Assembly (NCBI GenBank): GCA_040219295.1
Contig: JAVJST010000005.1
Coordinates: 1,364,001 to 1,428,000 of the forward strand
Reading direction: 5' to 3'
Origin: JAVJST01 sp040219295
GTDB taxonomy: Bacteria; Pseudomonadota; Alphaproteobacteria; Rhodospirillales; Casp-alpha2
DNA: 64,000 nt
The notes beneath the pieces were generated by a model. The model searched no databases. It was given only the letters and a program-made list of their open reading frames with translations, and was not told the origin of the DNA. This document shows, in pieces, positions 9,451 to 18,785 of the stretch. How positions within the stretch are numbered: position 1 is the first letter of the stretch; each line of letters starts with the position of its first letter. The position numbers and the translations under genes were made by a program.

Positions 9451-11964
9451 CTAGATCAGGCGCCGCGTCCGGTCTGCGAGACCTCCGGCGAGGCCGGACG
9501 CTTCCATGGCTTCGGGTAGCGCCAGCGTAGCTTCAGAGAAATTGTCGATGAAGCTCTTGAAGGCGGTCTCCGGCAGCGGAGCTGAGAATGCGTGGCCCTG
9601 CAGTTCTCCGACATTGAGGCTGTGCAGGAAGTCGATCTGTTCGGGCGTTTCGGCACCGATCGCGGTGACGGCCGCGTCGATGCCCCCCGCCAGCATGATT
9701 GCGGCCCGCACGGTTTGTCCGGCAGTGGGGTCGGCCCCGATTGCGGTCACCTGGTCTGGACGTAGTTTGAGGCGCTGGGGGTTGATCGTGCAGAGATCGC
9801 GCAACGAGAGCTGCTCACCGGAAAAGCCGTCGACCGACGTGGCAACACCGAGATCGCGAAGATCCTCAAAGGCTCGGGCCGTCGCCATGCGATGCGCAGC
9901 CGCCGTTTCCTCGGAAACGTCGATCTCAAGGTAGGCGGCATCGAGTTCGGTTCGGCGCAACACGTCGTTTACCGTGGATGCCAGGTCGCCAACCGCGACG
10001 AGTTCGGCCGGCACATTGACGGCGACACGGATGAACGGCAGGTCGGATTGCTGCCATGCCTTGTTTGCCTTGCAGGCGGAATACAGAACCCATTTACCGA
10101 TGCTTTCCATGAGTCCGCCGTCGCGGGCGATGGGCAGGAACGCGCCTGGCAAACTCAGCCCGCCCGGTGCCCCCGGCTCTGGCCAACGGACGAGTGCTTC
10201 GGCCGAACGAATTCGGCAACTCTTGATATCGAGGCACGGTTGAAACTGGAGCGCCAGGGAACCGCTGTTCACGGCCCGTTTGAGGGCAGCCAGCCTAGAC
10301 GCTCGAAGGTCCACGAGCTCGTTGGTAGCCGCCATGAAGAAGCGGAAAGCCGTCGGCGCTTCGCCCTTGGCATGATCGAGCGCCATGCCCGCGTTGCGGA
10401 TTAGCTGCTGAACGTTCTCGCCATCGCTGGGGAAAGACGTGATCCCGATGCCGACGTTCGTCTTGATCGTATGGTCATCGATTCGGAACGGTTCGGTCAG
10501 CGCTGCGGTGAGGGCCTCTGCCTGGTGCGCCGCCGTCTGCGTGTCGGGGGTTTTTCCGAGCATGCCGTCTTCGACGATTGCAAACAGGCAACGTTCAAGG
10601 CGCAGGATCGCGGGTGCGGGACCGACCGTCGAACGAAGGCGCGCACCGATCTCGCCGAGGAAACGAACGGCGGCGTCGTGCCCGACGGACTTGGCGATAT
10701 CGGCGAATTCCTCGATCTCGACGTAGTACAGGACACCGCACCCGTTGTGCGTCGCGGCGTGGGCGAGGCCCTGCGCGAGGCGTTCCTCGAGCGCCGGCCG
10801 TCCAGTGAGAACGGCCAGGCCAATCGCCGGCGAACCGGCGCCGGCAAACCCCTTCGATCCGCCTGTTTGACTGTTGCGATCCGGGTTGAGCGAGCCTTGG
10901 GGCCGGTCTGTGACATCGAACCCGTAGACGTTGACTACCCCTTGATCGGCATAAGGCACGATGCTGAGCAGCATCCACCTGCCATCGATAAGCTCCTCAA
11001 TGTCGCCGGGCCTGCCGCGCTGCACGAAACTGGTGAGCCTGTCGCGCCAGCGGCCGGGGAGGACACCGCCCGGAACCGTGCCCCAGGCGGTCAGCAGCTT
11101 GCGCGCCTGTTCGTTCGCGTAAAGGACCTTGCCGTCGCCGTCGATCCGCAGCATCGGACCGATGGCATCGTTTGCCATCTGCGCCAGACGCGAGAGCTTC
11201 ACTTCCGTTTCCGCGCGTTTCTCGATTTCGGCCCGTAACTCGGTTGTGCGTTCTTCGACGCGACGTTCCACATCCGGATTCTCGAGTCGCGGTGAACGTT
11301 CTCGTCGTGTCGCGGCGTCGAGGACTTCATCCCATTCGGCCTCGATCGTGTCCGTTCTGCCCGGCGCGAGGCCGAGTGCGCGACGCAGCTTTGCGAGGGG
11401 CAACAGCACCAGCGACGTCATCGACAGCGCAATCGCACCGCCAATGACGATCGACAGAATCAATCCGGCGGTAAGATTCCGGGAGGTATAGGCGTCGGTC
11501 TTGAGATTGGCCCCAGAGATATCCAGTTTGACCGCGAGACCGTAAGGCGCCCCGGTCTCCAGCTTCGGCCATACCGCTTCGAGGAATCTTCCGTCATCGG
11601 ATATGCCGCCACCGCTCTTCGGTAAACCGTTGTGAATGGCAGGCGCTACTCCGAATGAACCGACAACGGAACCGTCCTCGCGGAGGTAAGTGCCGCCGCT
11701 GATCGGCGTGCCCGGTAGCAGCAGTTCGGATGTCGCAAGCAGAAGCTTGTCTGTCATGGGATAGGGGTGCGTCAGGAACATCGAGACGACTGAAAGGCGC
11801 GCATTCTCAGCCAGTTCGTGTAGAGCCGTATTGCGTTCGTTGCGCGTCGCATTGAATAGGAATGCCGCCTGCACGATGATGACGGTGACGAACACCGCGA
11901 GCAGCACGCCCCGTGCCGTGCGGGTTCGAAATGCGTCTGCGATGATGGTGGGGCGTTCCGACAT
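9451..11964 (-). CDS. Membrane PAS, GGDEF-like and EAL-like protein, both output domains degenerate
   Basis: 837 residues. A membrane helix near 20-40 and a second near 165-195 frame a periplasmic sensor segment; a basic coil and a PAS-like domain follow. The GGDEF-like domain has ERCLF where GGDEF should stand. The EAL-like domain keeps SAEALVRW, the Asn of VNVPAE and the Glu of YLEID, but the DDFGTG loop reads VDGFSGE and the EGVET motif reads IGAET. Several metal ligands are therefore missing, so neither c-di-GMP synthesis nor hydrolysis is likely. A binding or scaffold role is inferred. It is convergent with the ABC-F gene and monocistronic. Confidence 0.85.
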   Translation of the reverse strand: MSERPTIIADAFRTRTARGVLLAVFVTVIIVQAAFLFNATRNERNTALHELAENARLSVVSMFLTHPYPMTDKLLLATSELLLPGTPISGGTYLREDGSVVGSFGVAPAIHNGLPKSGGGISDDGRFLEAVWPKLETGAPYGLAVKLDISGANLKTDAYTSRNLTAGLILSIVIGGAIALSMTSLVLLPLAKLRRALGLAPGRTDTIEAEWDEVLDAATRRERSPRLENPDVERRVEERTTELRAEIEKRAETEVKLSRLAQMANDAIGPMLRIDGDGKVLYANEQARKLLTAWGTVPGGVLPGRWRDRLTSFVQRGRPGDIEELIDGRWMLLSIVPYADQGVVNVYGFDVTDRPQGSLNPDRNSQTGGSKGFAGAGSPAIGLAVLTGRPALEERLAQGLAHAATHNGCGVLYYVEIEEFADIAKSVGHDAAVRFLGEIGARLRSTVGPAPAILRLERCLFAIVEDGMLGKTPDTQTAAHQAEALTAALTEPFRIDDHTIKTNVGIGITSFPSDGENVQQLIRNAGMALDHAKGEAPTAFRFFMAATNELVDLRASRLAALKRAVNSGSLALQFQPCLDIKSCRIRSAEALVRWPEPGAPGGLSLPGAFLPIARDGGLMESIGKWVLYSACKANKAWQQSDLPFIRVAVNVPAELVAVGDLASTVNDVLRRTELDAAYLEIDVSEETAAAHRMATARAFEDLRDLGVATSVDGFSGEQLSLRDLCTINPQRLKLRPDQVTAIGADPTAGQTVRAAIMLAGGIDAAVTAIGAETPEQIDFLHSLNVGELQGHAFSAPLPETAFKSFIDNFSEATLALPEAMEASGLAGGLADRTRRLI

Positions 11965-12275
11965 GCGACCTTCCGTACGCCAAGGAATTCCGGTGCGACC
12001 GATGGGATATCTTAGTCGAAACCGCGGCTTACCTCGCTTTGAGGGCTGTGGATTAAACGGTGTTGAAGAATTTATTTAGGTTTTTCATTTGGTTATGGCT
12101 GTCACCGATGGTCTGCCACCAACCGTGAAACTGGCCATCAGTTGCGGAACCGTGCGAATCGCGCTTATCCGATTCGGGTGAGTGGATTTGATACCCCAAG
12201 ATGGGTTGGGTGTTGGGGGGTGCGACGCGCCGTGATAGCGTCCCGAAACTCGGCATATGAAGGCAAGGAGAGGAC
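11965..12275. other. Intergenic region between the EAL-like gene and the GST gene
   Basis: This 311-base divergent region contains no supported gene. It carries a T-rich stretch near 12065-12090 and a G-rich tract at 12203-12220 (GGGTTGGGTGTTGGGGGG) on the plus strand. A strong ribosome binding site, AAGGAGAGG, stands just before the GST start at 12276. Confidence 0.6.
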
Positions 12276-12914
12276 ATGTACACGCTCTATGGCGACGACG
12301 GGACGGCTTCGTTCGCGCCTCACGCTCTGCTGGTCGAGAACGATCTCCGATTCGAACTGATTGACGTGGACAGGAGCCGGGGAGCGACGCACGAATCCGA
12401 CTATCTCGCCTTGTGTCCGGCAGGTTACGTGCCGGCCTTGAGAACGCCGGAAGGTGTCGTCATGTATGAGTCCGCAGCGATCTGTCTCTATCTCGGGCAG
12501 CGGCATGGACTGACCGACGTCTGTCCGGCGGCACAGGAACCAGATTTGCCGGTGTTCCTGCGCAGCCTGTTCTACCTGACCAACACCGTTCAGGAGAGTT
12601 ACAAGATATTTTACTATCCCCATCGTTACACGTCGGACCCGGCGGGTGCGGATGCCGTCCGGATCAAGGGACGGGAACTGGCGATGGAACGCTGGCAGGT
12701 CGTCGACGACCATCTGCGCTCGAATGGCCCGTTTCATCTGGGCGCACGGTATTCGATCGTCGATCTCTACATGGCGATGCTGGTCGACTGGTATCCCGAA
12801 CGGCCCGATCTGCTCGGACGTTACAAGTCCGTAGCCGCCTGTTTTGAAGCAGTGACGGGACGGGCGAAGATTGGCGATGTTCTGCGACGGCACGGAATCA
12901 TATCCGCCGAGTAG
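12276..12914 (+). CDS. Glutathione S-transferase family protein
   Basis: 212 residues. An N-terminal thioredoxin-like half includes the cis-Pro loop (GYVPALRTPEG) and the gamma-glutamyl contact MYESAAICLYLGQRHG, normal for GSTs. The helical C-terminal half follows from about residue 85 and has an aromatic-rich helix (FYLTNTVQESYKIFYYP). The substrate is not readable. The start has a strong AAGGAGAGG site. It stands alone between a divergent EAL-like gene and aspS. Confidence 0.85.
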   Translation: MYTLYGDDGTASFAPHALLVENDLRFELIDVDRSRGATHESDYLALCPAGYVPALRTPEGVVMYESAAICLYLGQRHGLTDVCPAAQEPDLPVFLRSLFYLTNTVQESYKIFYYPHRYTSDPAGADAVRIKGRELAMERWQVVDDHLRSNGPFHLGARYSIVDLYMAMLVDWYPERPDLLGRYKSVAACFEAVTGRAKIGDVLRRHGIISAE

Positions 12915-13028
12915 GCTTGAGGACGACTAGGGCGGATCTGTTGACGGACACCTGCTTGACAAGGCCCGGTTACTCGTGGCTTCTCACCGCCACCAAACGC
13001 CACAAGCCAGTCAATCAGAGGCCTGATC

Positions 13029-14861
13029 ATGTCCGATCTGCACCCGTTCAGAAGCCATACCTGCGGCGCGCTCCGGAACGCCGATACCGGATCGACCGTC
13101 CGGTTGTCTGGCTGGGTGCACCGCAAGCGGGACCATGGCAACCTGCTGTTCATTGACCTTCGCGATCACTACGGCCTGACCCAGTGCGTCGTCGATGTTT
13201 CCAGTCCCATCTTCGCCGACGTCGAAGCCGTCCGGCCCGAGAGCGTCGTGACGATTACCGGCCCCGTCGTCGAACGAAGTGCTGAAACGGTCAACGAGAA
13301 CCTGCCGACCGGCGGGATCGAGGTCCGTATCGACTCGTTCAATGTCGAGAGCGCGGCTCAGGTCCTGCCCATGCAGGTAGCCGGCGATGCCGAGTACGGC
13401 GAGGAAATCCGTCTCCGGCACCGCTACCTCGATCTCCGTCGCGAACAGGTTCACCAGAACCTGATCCTGCGCAGCCAGATCATCTCTTCGATCCGCCGCA
13501 GAATGACGGATCAGGGTTTTCTCGAAATGCAGACGCCGATCCTCACGGCGTCATCGCCGGAGGGGGCCCGCGACTACCTGGTTCCGAGCCGCAACCATCC
13601 GGGGGAGTTCTACGCGCTGCCGCAGGCGCCCCAGCAGTTCAAACAGCTGTTGATGGTTTCCGGGTTCGACAGGTACTTCCAGATCGCGCCCTGTTTCCGC
13701 GACGAAGACGCCCGTGCCGACCGCAGTCCGGGTGAATTCTACCAGCTCGACTTCGAGATGGCGTTTGTGACGCAGGATGACGTGTTCGAGGCGATCGAAC
13801 CGGTGCTTGCCGGTGTCTTCGAGGAATTCGCCGGCGACCGCACGGTTTCCGCGGCGCCGTTTCCCCGGATCGCCTACGCCGACTCGATGGCGAAGTATGG
13901 CACCGATAAGCCCGACCTACGCAATCCTGTCGAAATGAGCGACGTGACGGATACGTTCCGTGATTCCGGCTTCAAGATCTTCGCCGGCATGATTGAAAAG
14001 AACCACAAGGTTCGCGTTTACGCCATCCCTGGCAAGGGTGGCGGGAACCGGGCGTTCTGCGACCGCATGAACAGCTGGGCGCAGGGCGAGGGGCAGCCCG
14101 GTCTCGGCTATATCTTTTTCCGCGAGGGGGAAGGCGCCGGACCGATTGCGAAGAACATCGGCGAGGACCGCACTGCTGCGCTCAAGTCCGACCTCGGCCT
14201 TGATGACGGCGACGCCGTGTTCTTCGTTGCGGGCGTTCCCGCGGAGTTCGCCGCGTTTGCGGCCGCTGCGCGCATGAAAGTGGGCACCGATTTGGATCTC
14301 TGTGAAAAGAACGCTTTCCGGTTTTGCTGGATCGTCGATTTTCCGATGTACGAGCGGGACGAGGAAACCGGCAAGGTCGATTTCAGCCATAACCCATTCT
14401 CGATGCCGCAGGGCGGACTCGATGCCCTTGAGAACGAGGATCCGTTGTCGATCCTCGCCTACCAATACGACATCGTCTGCAACGGCGTCGAGTTGAGTTC
14501 CGGCGCGATCCGGAACCACCGCGCCGACATCATGCTCAAGGCCTTCGAGATTGCCGGATACGGTCCAGAGGTCGTCGAGGAAAAGTTCGGCGGCATGTTG
14601 AACGCGTTTCGGTACGGCGCACCGCCCCACGGCGGCTCGGCGCCCGGGATCGATCGCATCGTTATGCTGCTAGCGGACGAACCGAACATTCGGGAAGTGA
14701 TCGCATTCCCGATGAATCAGCAGGCCCAGGACCTGCTGATGGGGGCCCCGGCGACCGTCGACGAGGCGCGGCTGAAGGAATTGCATCTGAAGGTCGTGAT
14801 GCCGAAGATTGCAAAGACCGTCGAGGGCGGTTCCTTGGCCGATTCGGGCGAAAACGGCTAG
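13029..14861 (+). CDS. aspS: Aspartyl-tRNA synthetase
   Basis: 610 residues, the bacterial AspRS length. It charges tRNA-Asp. The N-terminal OB-fold anticodon domain starts with LSGWVHRKRDHGNLLFIDLRD. Class II motif 2 is CFRDEDARADRSPGEFYQLDFEM. The GAD insertion lies between about 290 and 420. Motif 3 is GGSAPGIDRIVMLL. Many alphaproteobacteria use AspRS non-discriminatingly with GatCAB; that cannot be decided here. The start ATG has an AGAGG site about 8 nt upstream. Confidence 0.96.
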   Translation: MSDLHPFRSHTCGALRNADTGSTVRLSGWVHRKRDHGNLLFIDLRDHYGLTQCVVDVSSPIFADVEAVRPESVVTITGPVVERSAETVNENLPTGGIEVRIDSFNVESAAQVLPMQVAGDAEYGEEIRLRHRYLDLRREQVHQNLILRSQIISSIRRRMTDQGFLEMQTPILTASSPEGARDYLVPSRNHPGEFYALPQAPQQFKQLLMVSGFDRYFQIAPCFRDEDARADRSPGEFYQLDFEMAFVTQDDVFEAIEPVLAGVFEEFAGDRTVSAAPFPRIAYADSMAKYGTDKPDLRNPVEMSDVTDTFRDSGFKIFAGMIEKNHKVRVYAIPGKGGGNRAFCDRMNSWAQGEGQPGLGYIFFREGEGAGPIAKNIGEDRTAALKSDLGLDDGDAVFFVAGVPAEFAAFAAAARMKVGTDLDLCEKNAFRFCWIVDFPMYERDEETGKVDFSHNPFSMPQGGLDALENEDPLSILAYQYDIVCNGVELSSGAIRNHRADIMLKAFEIAGYGPEVVEEKFGGMLNAFRYGAPPHGGSAPGIDRIVMLLADEPNIREVIAFPMNQQAQDLLMGAPATVDEARLKELHLKVVMPKIAKTVEGGSLADSGENG

Positions 14862-14909
14862 TAACGTTTTACGGGCCTGGCGAGGCACAGCTATTCGCAC
14901 GGAAAAAAC

Positions 14910-14923
14910 CCCGGAATACCGGG
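14910..14923 (-). terminator. Small hairpin followed by a T-run on the minus strand
   Basis: CCCGG-AATA-CCGGG is flanked by six A bases at 14903-14908, which gives stem, loop and U-tract in the leftward direction. The stem is only 5 bp and no leftward gene ends nearby, so its use is doubtful. Confidence 0.25.
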
Positions 14924-14950
14924 ACAATGATCACGCTTAACGGATTGTTA

Positions 14951-14980
14951 TTGTTCAATTCGTTAGCGTTCCTCCATACT
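14951..14980 (+). promoter_or_regulatory. Possible sigma70-like promoter for the SPOR lipoprotein gene
   Basis: TTGTTC (14951-14956) and CATACT (14975-14980) are separated by 18 bases, about 70 bases upstream of the ATG at 15051. The hexamers are imperfect; this rests on motif spacing only. Confidence 0.3.
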
Positions 14981-15050
14981 AGTCGCGCAAAGGTGCGCAC
15001 AGCCGCGCGACGATGTGGCGTACACAAGGGGCAGAGGACCGTATCAAGCG

Positions 15051-16097
15051 ATGAAAAAGGCTGCACTGGCCCTCGTCTGTACCGTCACTTTGTCCGGTTG
15101 CGCCATGCCGGTCGGTGTGACGGTAGCGACTTGGGCGGCGGACGGCTGGTCTTTACTGACGACTAACAAGTCGCTTCTCGATCATGGAATTTCGTTTGTC
15201 GCCGAAAAGGACTGCGCCTTGTGGCGCGTGTTCAGCGACGCCGAAGTCTGTATTGAGGAAACCGAGGGCGGTACGGCGCTGGCCGATGCCTCTGGGACCA
15301 TGGCTGCGGGCTATGCCAGCCGACCGTCAGACGAGGCCCTAGCGGACTACCGAGCGCTGACCGAGGAGAAACGGCCAGTCACGACACTGCGTGAGGTTGC
15401 GCGGGCGTCCGATGAAAAGCCGAGCGGTCCCGTCGTCATCGCGTCGCTCGGCGACGGCAACGAGTATGTCGATTCATCCCGATCGCCTTGGTACCGGCAG
15501 ACCCGCAACAACGAGTATCTCGCGCTGATGCCGGAATCCTTCAAGGGGGCTGGCGACACAACGAGACCGGCGGCCAAGCTGCTGCCGACAAAACCGGCGG
15601 AGATCACCGTTGCCTCGCGGCAGACGGCTAGTGCGCCGTCGTTGACCGTGCCCGCCGATGCCACGGCGCCGGCGATCGATATCGAATTTGCCGCGTTCGA
15701 CGGTGATAATCCGCCTGCGGTCCCCGTTACGCCGGTCGAGACCGTAATGCCTGTCGCGATGGCCGACGCCTCGGGAGGCGTGGACGGGTTCGCCAATCCG
15801 GGACGTTACTTTGTGATCGGCAGCTTCCAGGTCTGGGACAACGCGACACGTTTCGCCGAGCGCCATCGCTCCATAGGCGCCGAAATCCACGGTGCGACGG
15901 TCAGTGGCGAGAAAGTCTACCGCATCGTCGTCGGACCCTATCGACCGGCCGAGGGCGACATCCTGAAGTCGGCAATCGCCGCCGCCGGTATCGACGGTAC
16001 TTGGAGCGTCACGGTCAAGGAGGGTGCGCGGGTTGTGGCTTGGCGTACCGATGGCAGCGAACAACTGGCATCGCTGACGGCCGTTCCCGAATCCTGA
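15051..16097 (+). CDS. SPOR-domain lipoprotein
   Basis: 348 residues. MKKAALALVCTVTLSGC is a lipoprotein signal with the lipidated Cys at residue 17. A short globular part with Trp and Cys residues follows (residues 20-75), then a long Pro/Ala/Thr linker, and a C-terminal SPOR domain from about residue 258 (GRYFVIGSFQVWDNATRFAERH ... YRIVVGPY). SPOR domains bind denuded peptidoglycan glycan at division septa, so this is probably an outer-membrane lipoprotein reaching the septal wall. It abuts the stop of the next, convergent gene. Confidence 0.85.
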   Translation: MKKAALALVCTVTLSGCAMPVGVTVATWAADGWSLLTTNKSLLDHGISFVAEKDCALWRVFSDAEVCIEETEGGTALADASGTMAAGYASRPSDEALADYRALTEEKRPVTTLREVARASDEKPSGPVVIASLGDGNEYVDSSRSPWYRQTRNNEYLALMPESFKGAGDTTRPAAKLLPTKPAEITVASRQTASAPSLTVPADATAPAIDIEFAAFDGDNPPAVPVTPVETVMPVAMADASGGVDGFANPGRYFVIGSFQVWDNATRFAERHRSIGAEIHGATVSGEKVYRIVVGPYRPAEGDILKSAIAAAGIDGTWSVTVKEGARVVAWRTDGSEQLASLTAVPES

Positions 16098-16691
16098 TCA
16101 GACGTCTATCGACAGCTTGTCCCCGGCAAGCCTGCCGAGGATCGAGGTGATGCGTTGGGTGGACTTCACCCGCGACGAGTCGATCGCATTGTACCGCTGT
16201 TCGTAGGCCAGGCGTTCCTCCCACTGGGCGACGAAATCGCGCGGCTGATCAGGGTTCGCCTTTTCCCCCAATAGGGCGCCAATGGTTTCGTTGTAGCTCG
16301 GATGAAGCTCCGGCTGAAAGGCGAGTTCGGCGTACTCCTCCCAGGTCACGAGGCCCTCGGCGTACAACTGGAGCCCGACGTCCGAGGCGTCCCTCGGCGA
16401 CATCGCACGGACATCCACGTCGATACCGATCATCTCACGGGCATTGCGCCGACGTTCCAGCGCTTCCGGATCGGCCCAGGCATTGGATGACCGACGGCTA
16501 TCGGACTCCACGGACTCTTCATGCGGACCTTCGATGTCGACCAGGGTTGCAGGCAGGTTGACCAGGGCGGGCACGTTTGCCGTTGCCGGCGCTGTCTGGT
16601 GCTGGCGATCGTTGACGCCGGGCCCGTTGCCTGCCGGCGGCGAGGTCTTGAAATCGAAGCGGGCGTCCGCGGAAGTATCGCCGATCTTCAT
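16098..16691 (-). CDS. Hypothetical protein of unknown function
   Basis: 197 residues when begun at MKIGDTSADARFDF, where protein-like composition starts; upstream frame is Pro/Ser-rich and unconvincing. The first 100 residues look disordered (Pro, Asn, Ser rich). The C-terminal 95 are charged and helical, with MIGIDVDVRAMSPRDASDVG and GLVTWEEYAELAFQPELHP. I do not recognise the family. It follows the degenerate GGDEF gene by 166 bases on the same strand and may be read with it. Confidence 0.6.
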   Translation of the reverse strand: MKIGDTSADARFDFKTSPPAGNGPGVNDRQHQTAPATANVPALVNLPATLVDIEGPHEESVESDSRRSSNAWADPEALERRRNAREMIGIDVDVRAMSPRDASDVGLQLYAEGLVTWEEYAELAFQPELHPSYNETIGALLGEKANPDQPRDFVAQWEERLAYEQRYNAIDSSRVKSTQRITSILGRLAGDKLSIDV

Positions 16692-16857
16692 GTACCCGAT
16701 CCCCTCGCCGGCCTCTAACCCCACCGGCCGTGACGGCGGCGGCGAGAAGTGGCTCCAGGCGTCGCGAACAACGCCGGGAGCCGAGTTTCGGAGAGGGAGG
16801 GGAGATGCACCGGCTGGTGGTTTGCCTTGCCGGTGGCCTTCAACAACGGATCGCCAG

Positions 16858-17505
16858 TCATGTCGGCGATCCGCTGGATCCTGTGAAATCGGCGAGCGGG
16901 ATAATGCGGGCGCTTGAGGTTGCGGCGGGTCCGTCGTCATGCCGCCATGTATGTGACGGGTCAGTGTCGGGCGTGTCCAAACCGACGTCGTGCAGCACGT
17001 GCCGCGTGCGGCCGAAGAACACGGCGCAGTGATCGACGTGTCCAGCGTCGATCGGTTGCTGGCTGACGGCGCAGCACGTAACGACGCCGTGGCGCCGCCA
17101 TTCGCGGAGCAAGGACTCAATGGCATCCGACAGGCGGTGGGTCAGAGCGTCAGCGGCGGCGTCAGGTACAGGTGTGGCGACTACGGCGAAGCTGAGGTCG
17201 CCCGTGCGAGCCACCAGGTCGCTGCCGCGGAACAGGGCAATCAGCATCTCGGCCAAGTTGTCGAGGAGCGCTTCTTCGTCCTCCGCCGCCCGGCGTCCCG
17301 TTGCGCCGATCGACGTCAGTTCGATGGTGTAGAGCATGCCGCGCAGGCCGCGGCGGCGAATGTCCTCGGTGACAGAGCGGATGGCAGTGCGAAACATCTC
17401 GGGGCCGACGAAGACGCGGTCCGGCAGGCCCGGTCGGGCGGACGGGTCGCGATCGCGGTGAATCTCGTTGTCGAACGGGTCGAAGGGAAGATCGTCGCGC
17501 GGCAT
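16858..17505 (-). CDS. Degenerate GGDEF-domain protein
   Basis: 215 residues from MPRDDLPFDPFD. Residues 33-140 follow the GGDEF fold: RGMLYTIELTSI matches the first strand, then a helix with DNLAEMLIALFRGSDLVAR, then TGDLSFAVVA where ARxGGDEFxxxL should be. The signature is reduced to GDLSF and the metal-binding Asp of the first strand is Glu62. No membrane helix is present. It is therefore a probable cytoplasmic catalytically dead relative, with a tail of about 75 residues that is unlike known modules. Confidence 0.65.
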   Translation of the reverse strand: MPRDDLPFDPFDNEIHRDRDPSARPGLPDRVFVGPEMFRTAIRSVTEDIRRRGLRGMLYTIELTSIGATGRRAAEDEEALLDNLAEMLIALFRGSDLVARTGDLSFAVVATPVPDAAADALTHRLSDAIESLLREWRRHGVVTCCAVSQQPIDAGHVDHCAVFFGRTRHVLHDVGLDTPDTDPSHTWRHDDGPAATSSARIIPLADFTGSSGSPT

Positions 17506-17694
17506 GGGGCTTGCTCCTCTCGATGTGTCCCTGTCGGCACCGGAACGGCGCGCCTTGGGGATTGGCGACGCAACCGTCGTGCCACATGGGCTCATCTTCG
17601 ATTTCAATGATTTACGAAGCGTTAACCACGTTTGGGATCGGCAAGGACGGACCGATTCGCGGGCTAACCCGGCAGAAATTGCCGGGAACGAGTG

Positions 17695-18597
17695 TCAGTC
17701 GCCGTTGGCTGGCCACAGCCAGGCAGCGCCGCGAACGCCGCTGGCGTCGCCATGACGGGCCGGGACAAGAGGGGTGTCGGCCTGATCCGAGAACACCCAC
17801 TCCTGCCACAGGACGGGGACGGTCTCGTAGAGCCGGCCGATGCGGCTGAGCCCGCCCGCGAGCACGATCACGTCCGGGTCGAGAACGTTGATCACACTCG
17901 CGAGGCTGCGCGCCAACCGGCTTTCGTAACGCCGGAGCGCGGCCTCTGCGTGCTCGTCGCCCCGGGCCGCCGCGTCGGCGACGTCACGGCCGGTGGGGTA
18001 ACCCTCGCCGGCGTCCGCTGCCAGGCCCGGGCCGGAAAGAAACGTCTCGATGCAGCCCGACTTGCCGCAGTAACAAGTCGGACCGGGCCGTTCCTCGGGC
18101 AGGGGTCGGGGCAGGGCGTTGTGCCCCCACTCGCCGGCGATCGCGTTGCGTCCCCGGTGCGGCCGGCCGTGGATGGCGAGGCCGCCGCCGACGCCGGTGC
18201 CGAGGATGACCCCAAAGGCAACCGCCGCGCCGGCCGCGGCGCCATCCGCGGTTTCCGAAACGATCAGGCAGTTGGCATCGTTCTCGAGGCGCACCGGGCG
18301 GCCGAGGCGCTGTTCGAGGTCGCGGTCCAGCCGCTCGCCGATCAGGCACGTCGAGTTGGCATTCTTGATCCGCCCGGTCAGCGGCGAAACGGCGCCCGGA
18401 ATGCCGACGCCGACCCGGGCTTTCGCGTCCCAGCCCGCGTCGCTTTCGAGGGCGTCGACCAGCCCGGCAATGGCCTCGAGGGTGCCGGCGTAGTCTCCGG
18501 CCGGGGTCGGGATGCGACGCCTGGCGTGTTCCGCGCCATGAGAATCGATGGCGATTCCCTCGATTTTGGTGCCGCCGAGATCGATACCGATGCGCAT
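17695..18597 (-). CDS. ROK-family sugar kinase (fructokinase/N-acetylglucosamine kinase type)
   Basis: 300 residues. The N-terminal phosphate loop is GIDLGGTKIEGIAID. The sugar-binding segment contains LENDANCLIVSE with the catalytic Asp, the GTGVGGGLAI loop follows, and a zinc-type cluster is intact (GHNALP, then CYCGKSGCIE). ROK kinases with this CxCGxxGC set phosphorylate fructose, mannose, glucose or GlcNAc; the exact sugar is uncertain. It is divergent from the HTH gene at 18786. Confidence 0.88.
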   Translation of the reverse strand: MRIGIDLGGTKIEGIAIDSHGAEHARRRIPTPAGDYAGTLEAIAGLVDALESDAGWDAKARVGVGIPGAVSPLTGRIKNANSTCLIGERLDRDLEQRLGRPVRLENDANCLIVSETADGAAAGAAVAFGVILGTGVGGGLAIHGRPHRGRNAIAGEWGHNALPRPLPEERPGPTCYCGKSGCIETFLSGPGLAADAGEGYPTGRDVADAAARGDEHAEAALRRYESRLARSLASVINVLDPDVIVLAGGLSRIGRLYETVPVLWQEWVFSDQADTPLVPARHGDASGVRGAAWLWPANGD

Positions 18598-18657
18598 GAC
18601 AACCGTCCGTGTTTGCGTCGCGATGAGCCGTTTTGGCGAGGAAAACCGGGGCTCACG

Positions 18658-18682
18658 GTCATCTACATGTAGTTACGATGAC
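18658..18682. promoter_or_regulatory. Dyad-symmetric site upstream of the HTH gene
   Basis: The perfect palindrome CTACATGTAG (18663-18672) lies inside GTCATC (18658-18663) and its inverse GATGAC (18677-18682). It is in the divergent region between the ROK kinase and the HTH gene, a natural place for an operator. No binding protein is shown. Confidence 0.35.
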
Positions 18683-18785
18683 AACGGATTTACGCAATAT
18701 TTGTCATTCGGCACTACGACAAGATAGAAGATTCAAGACGCTGATTTCGTGCATTGCAACATCAACGTCAGCCGGAGGCACCGCC

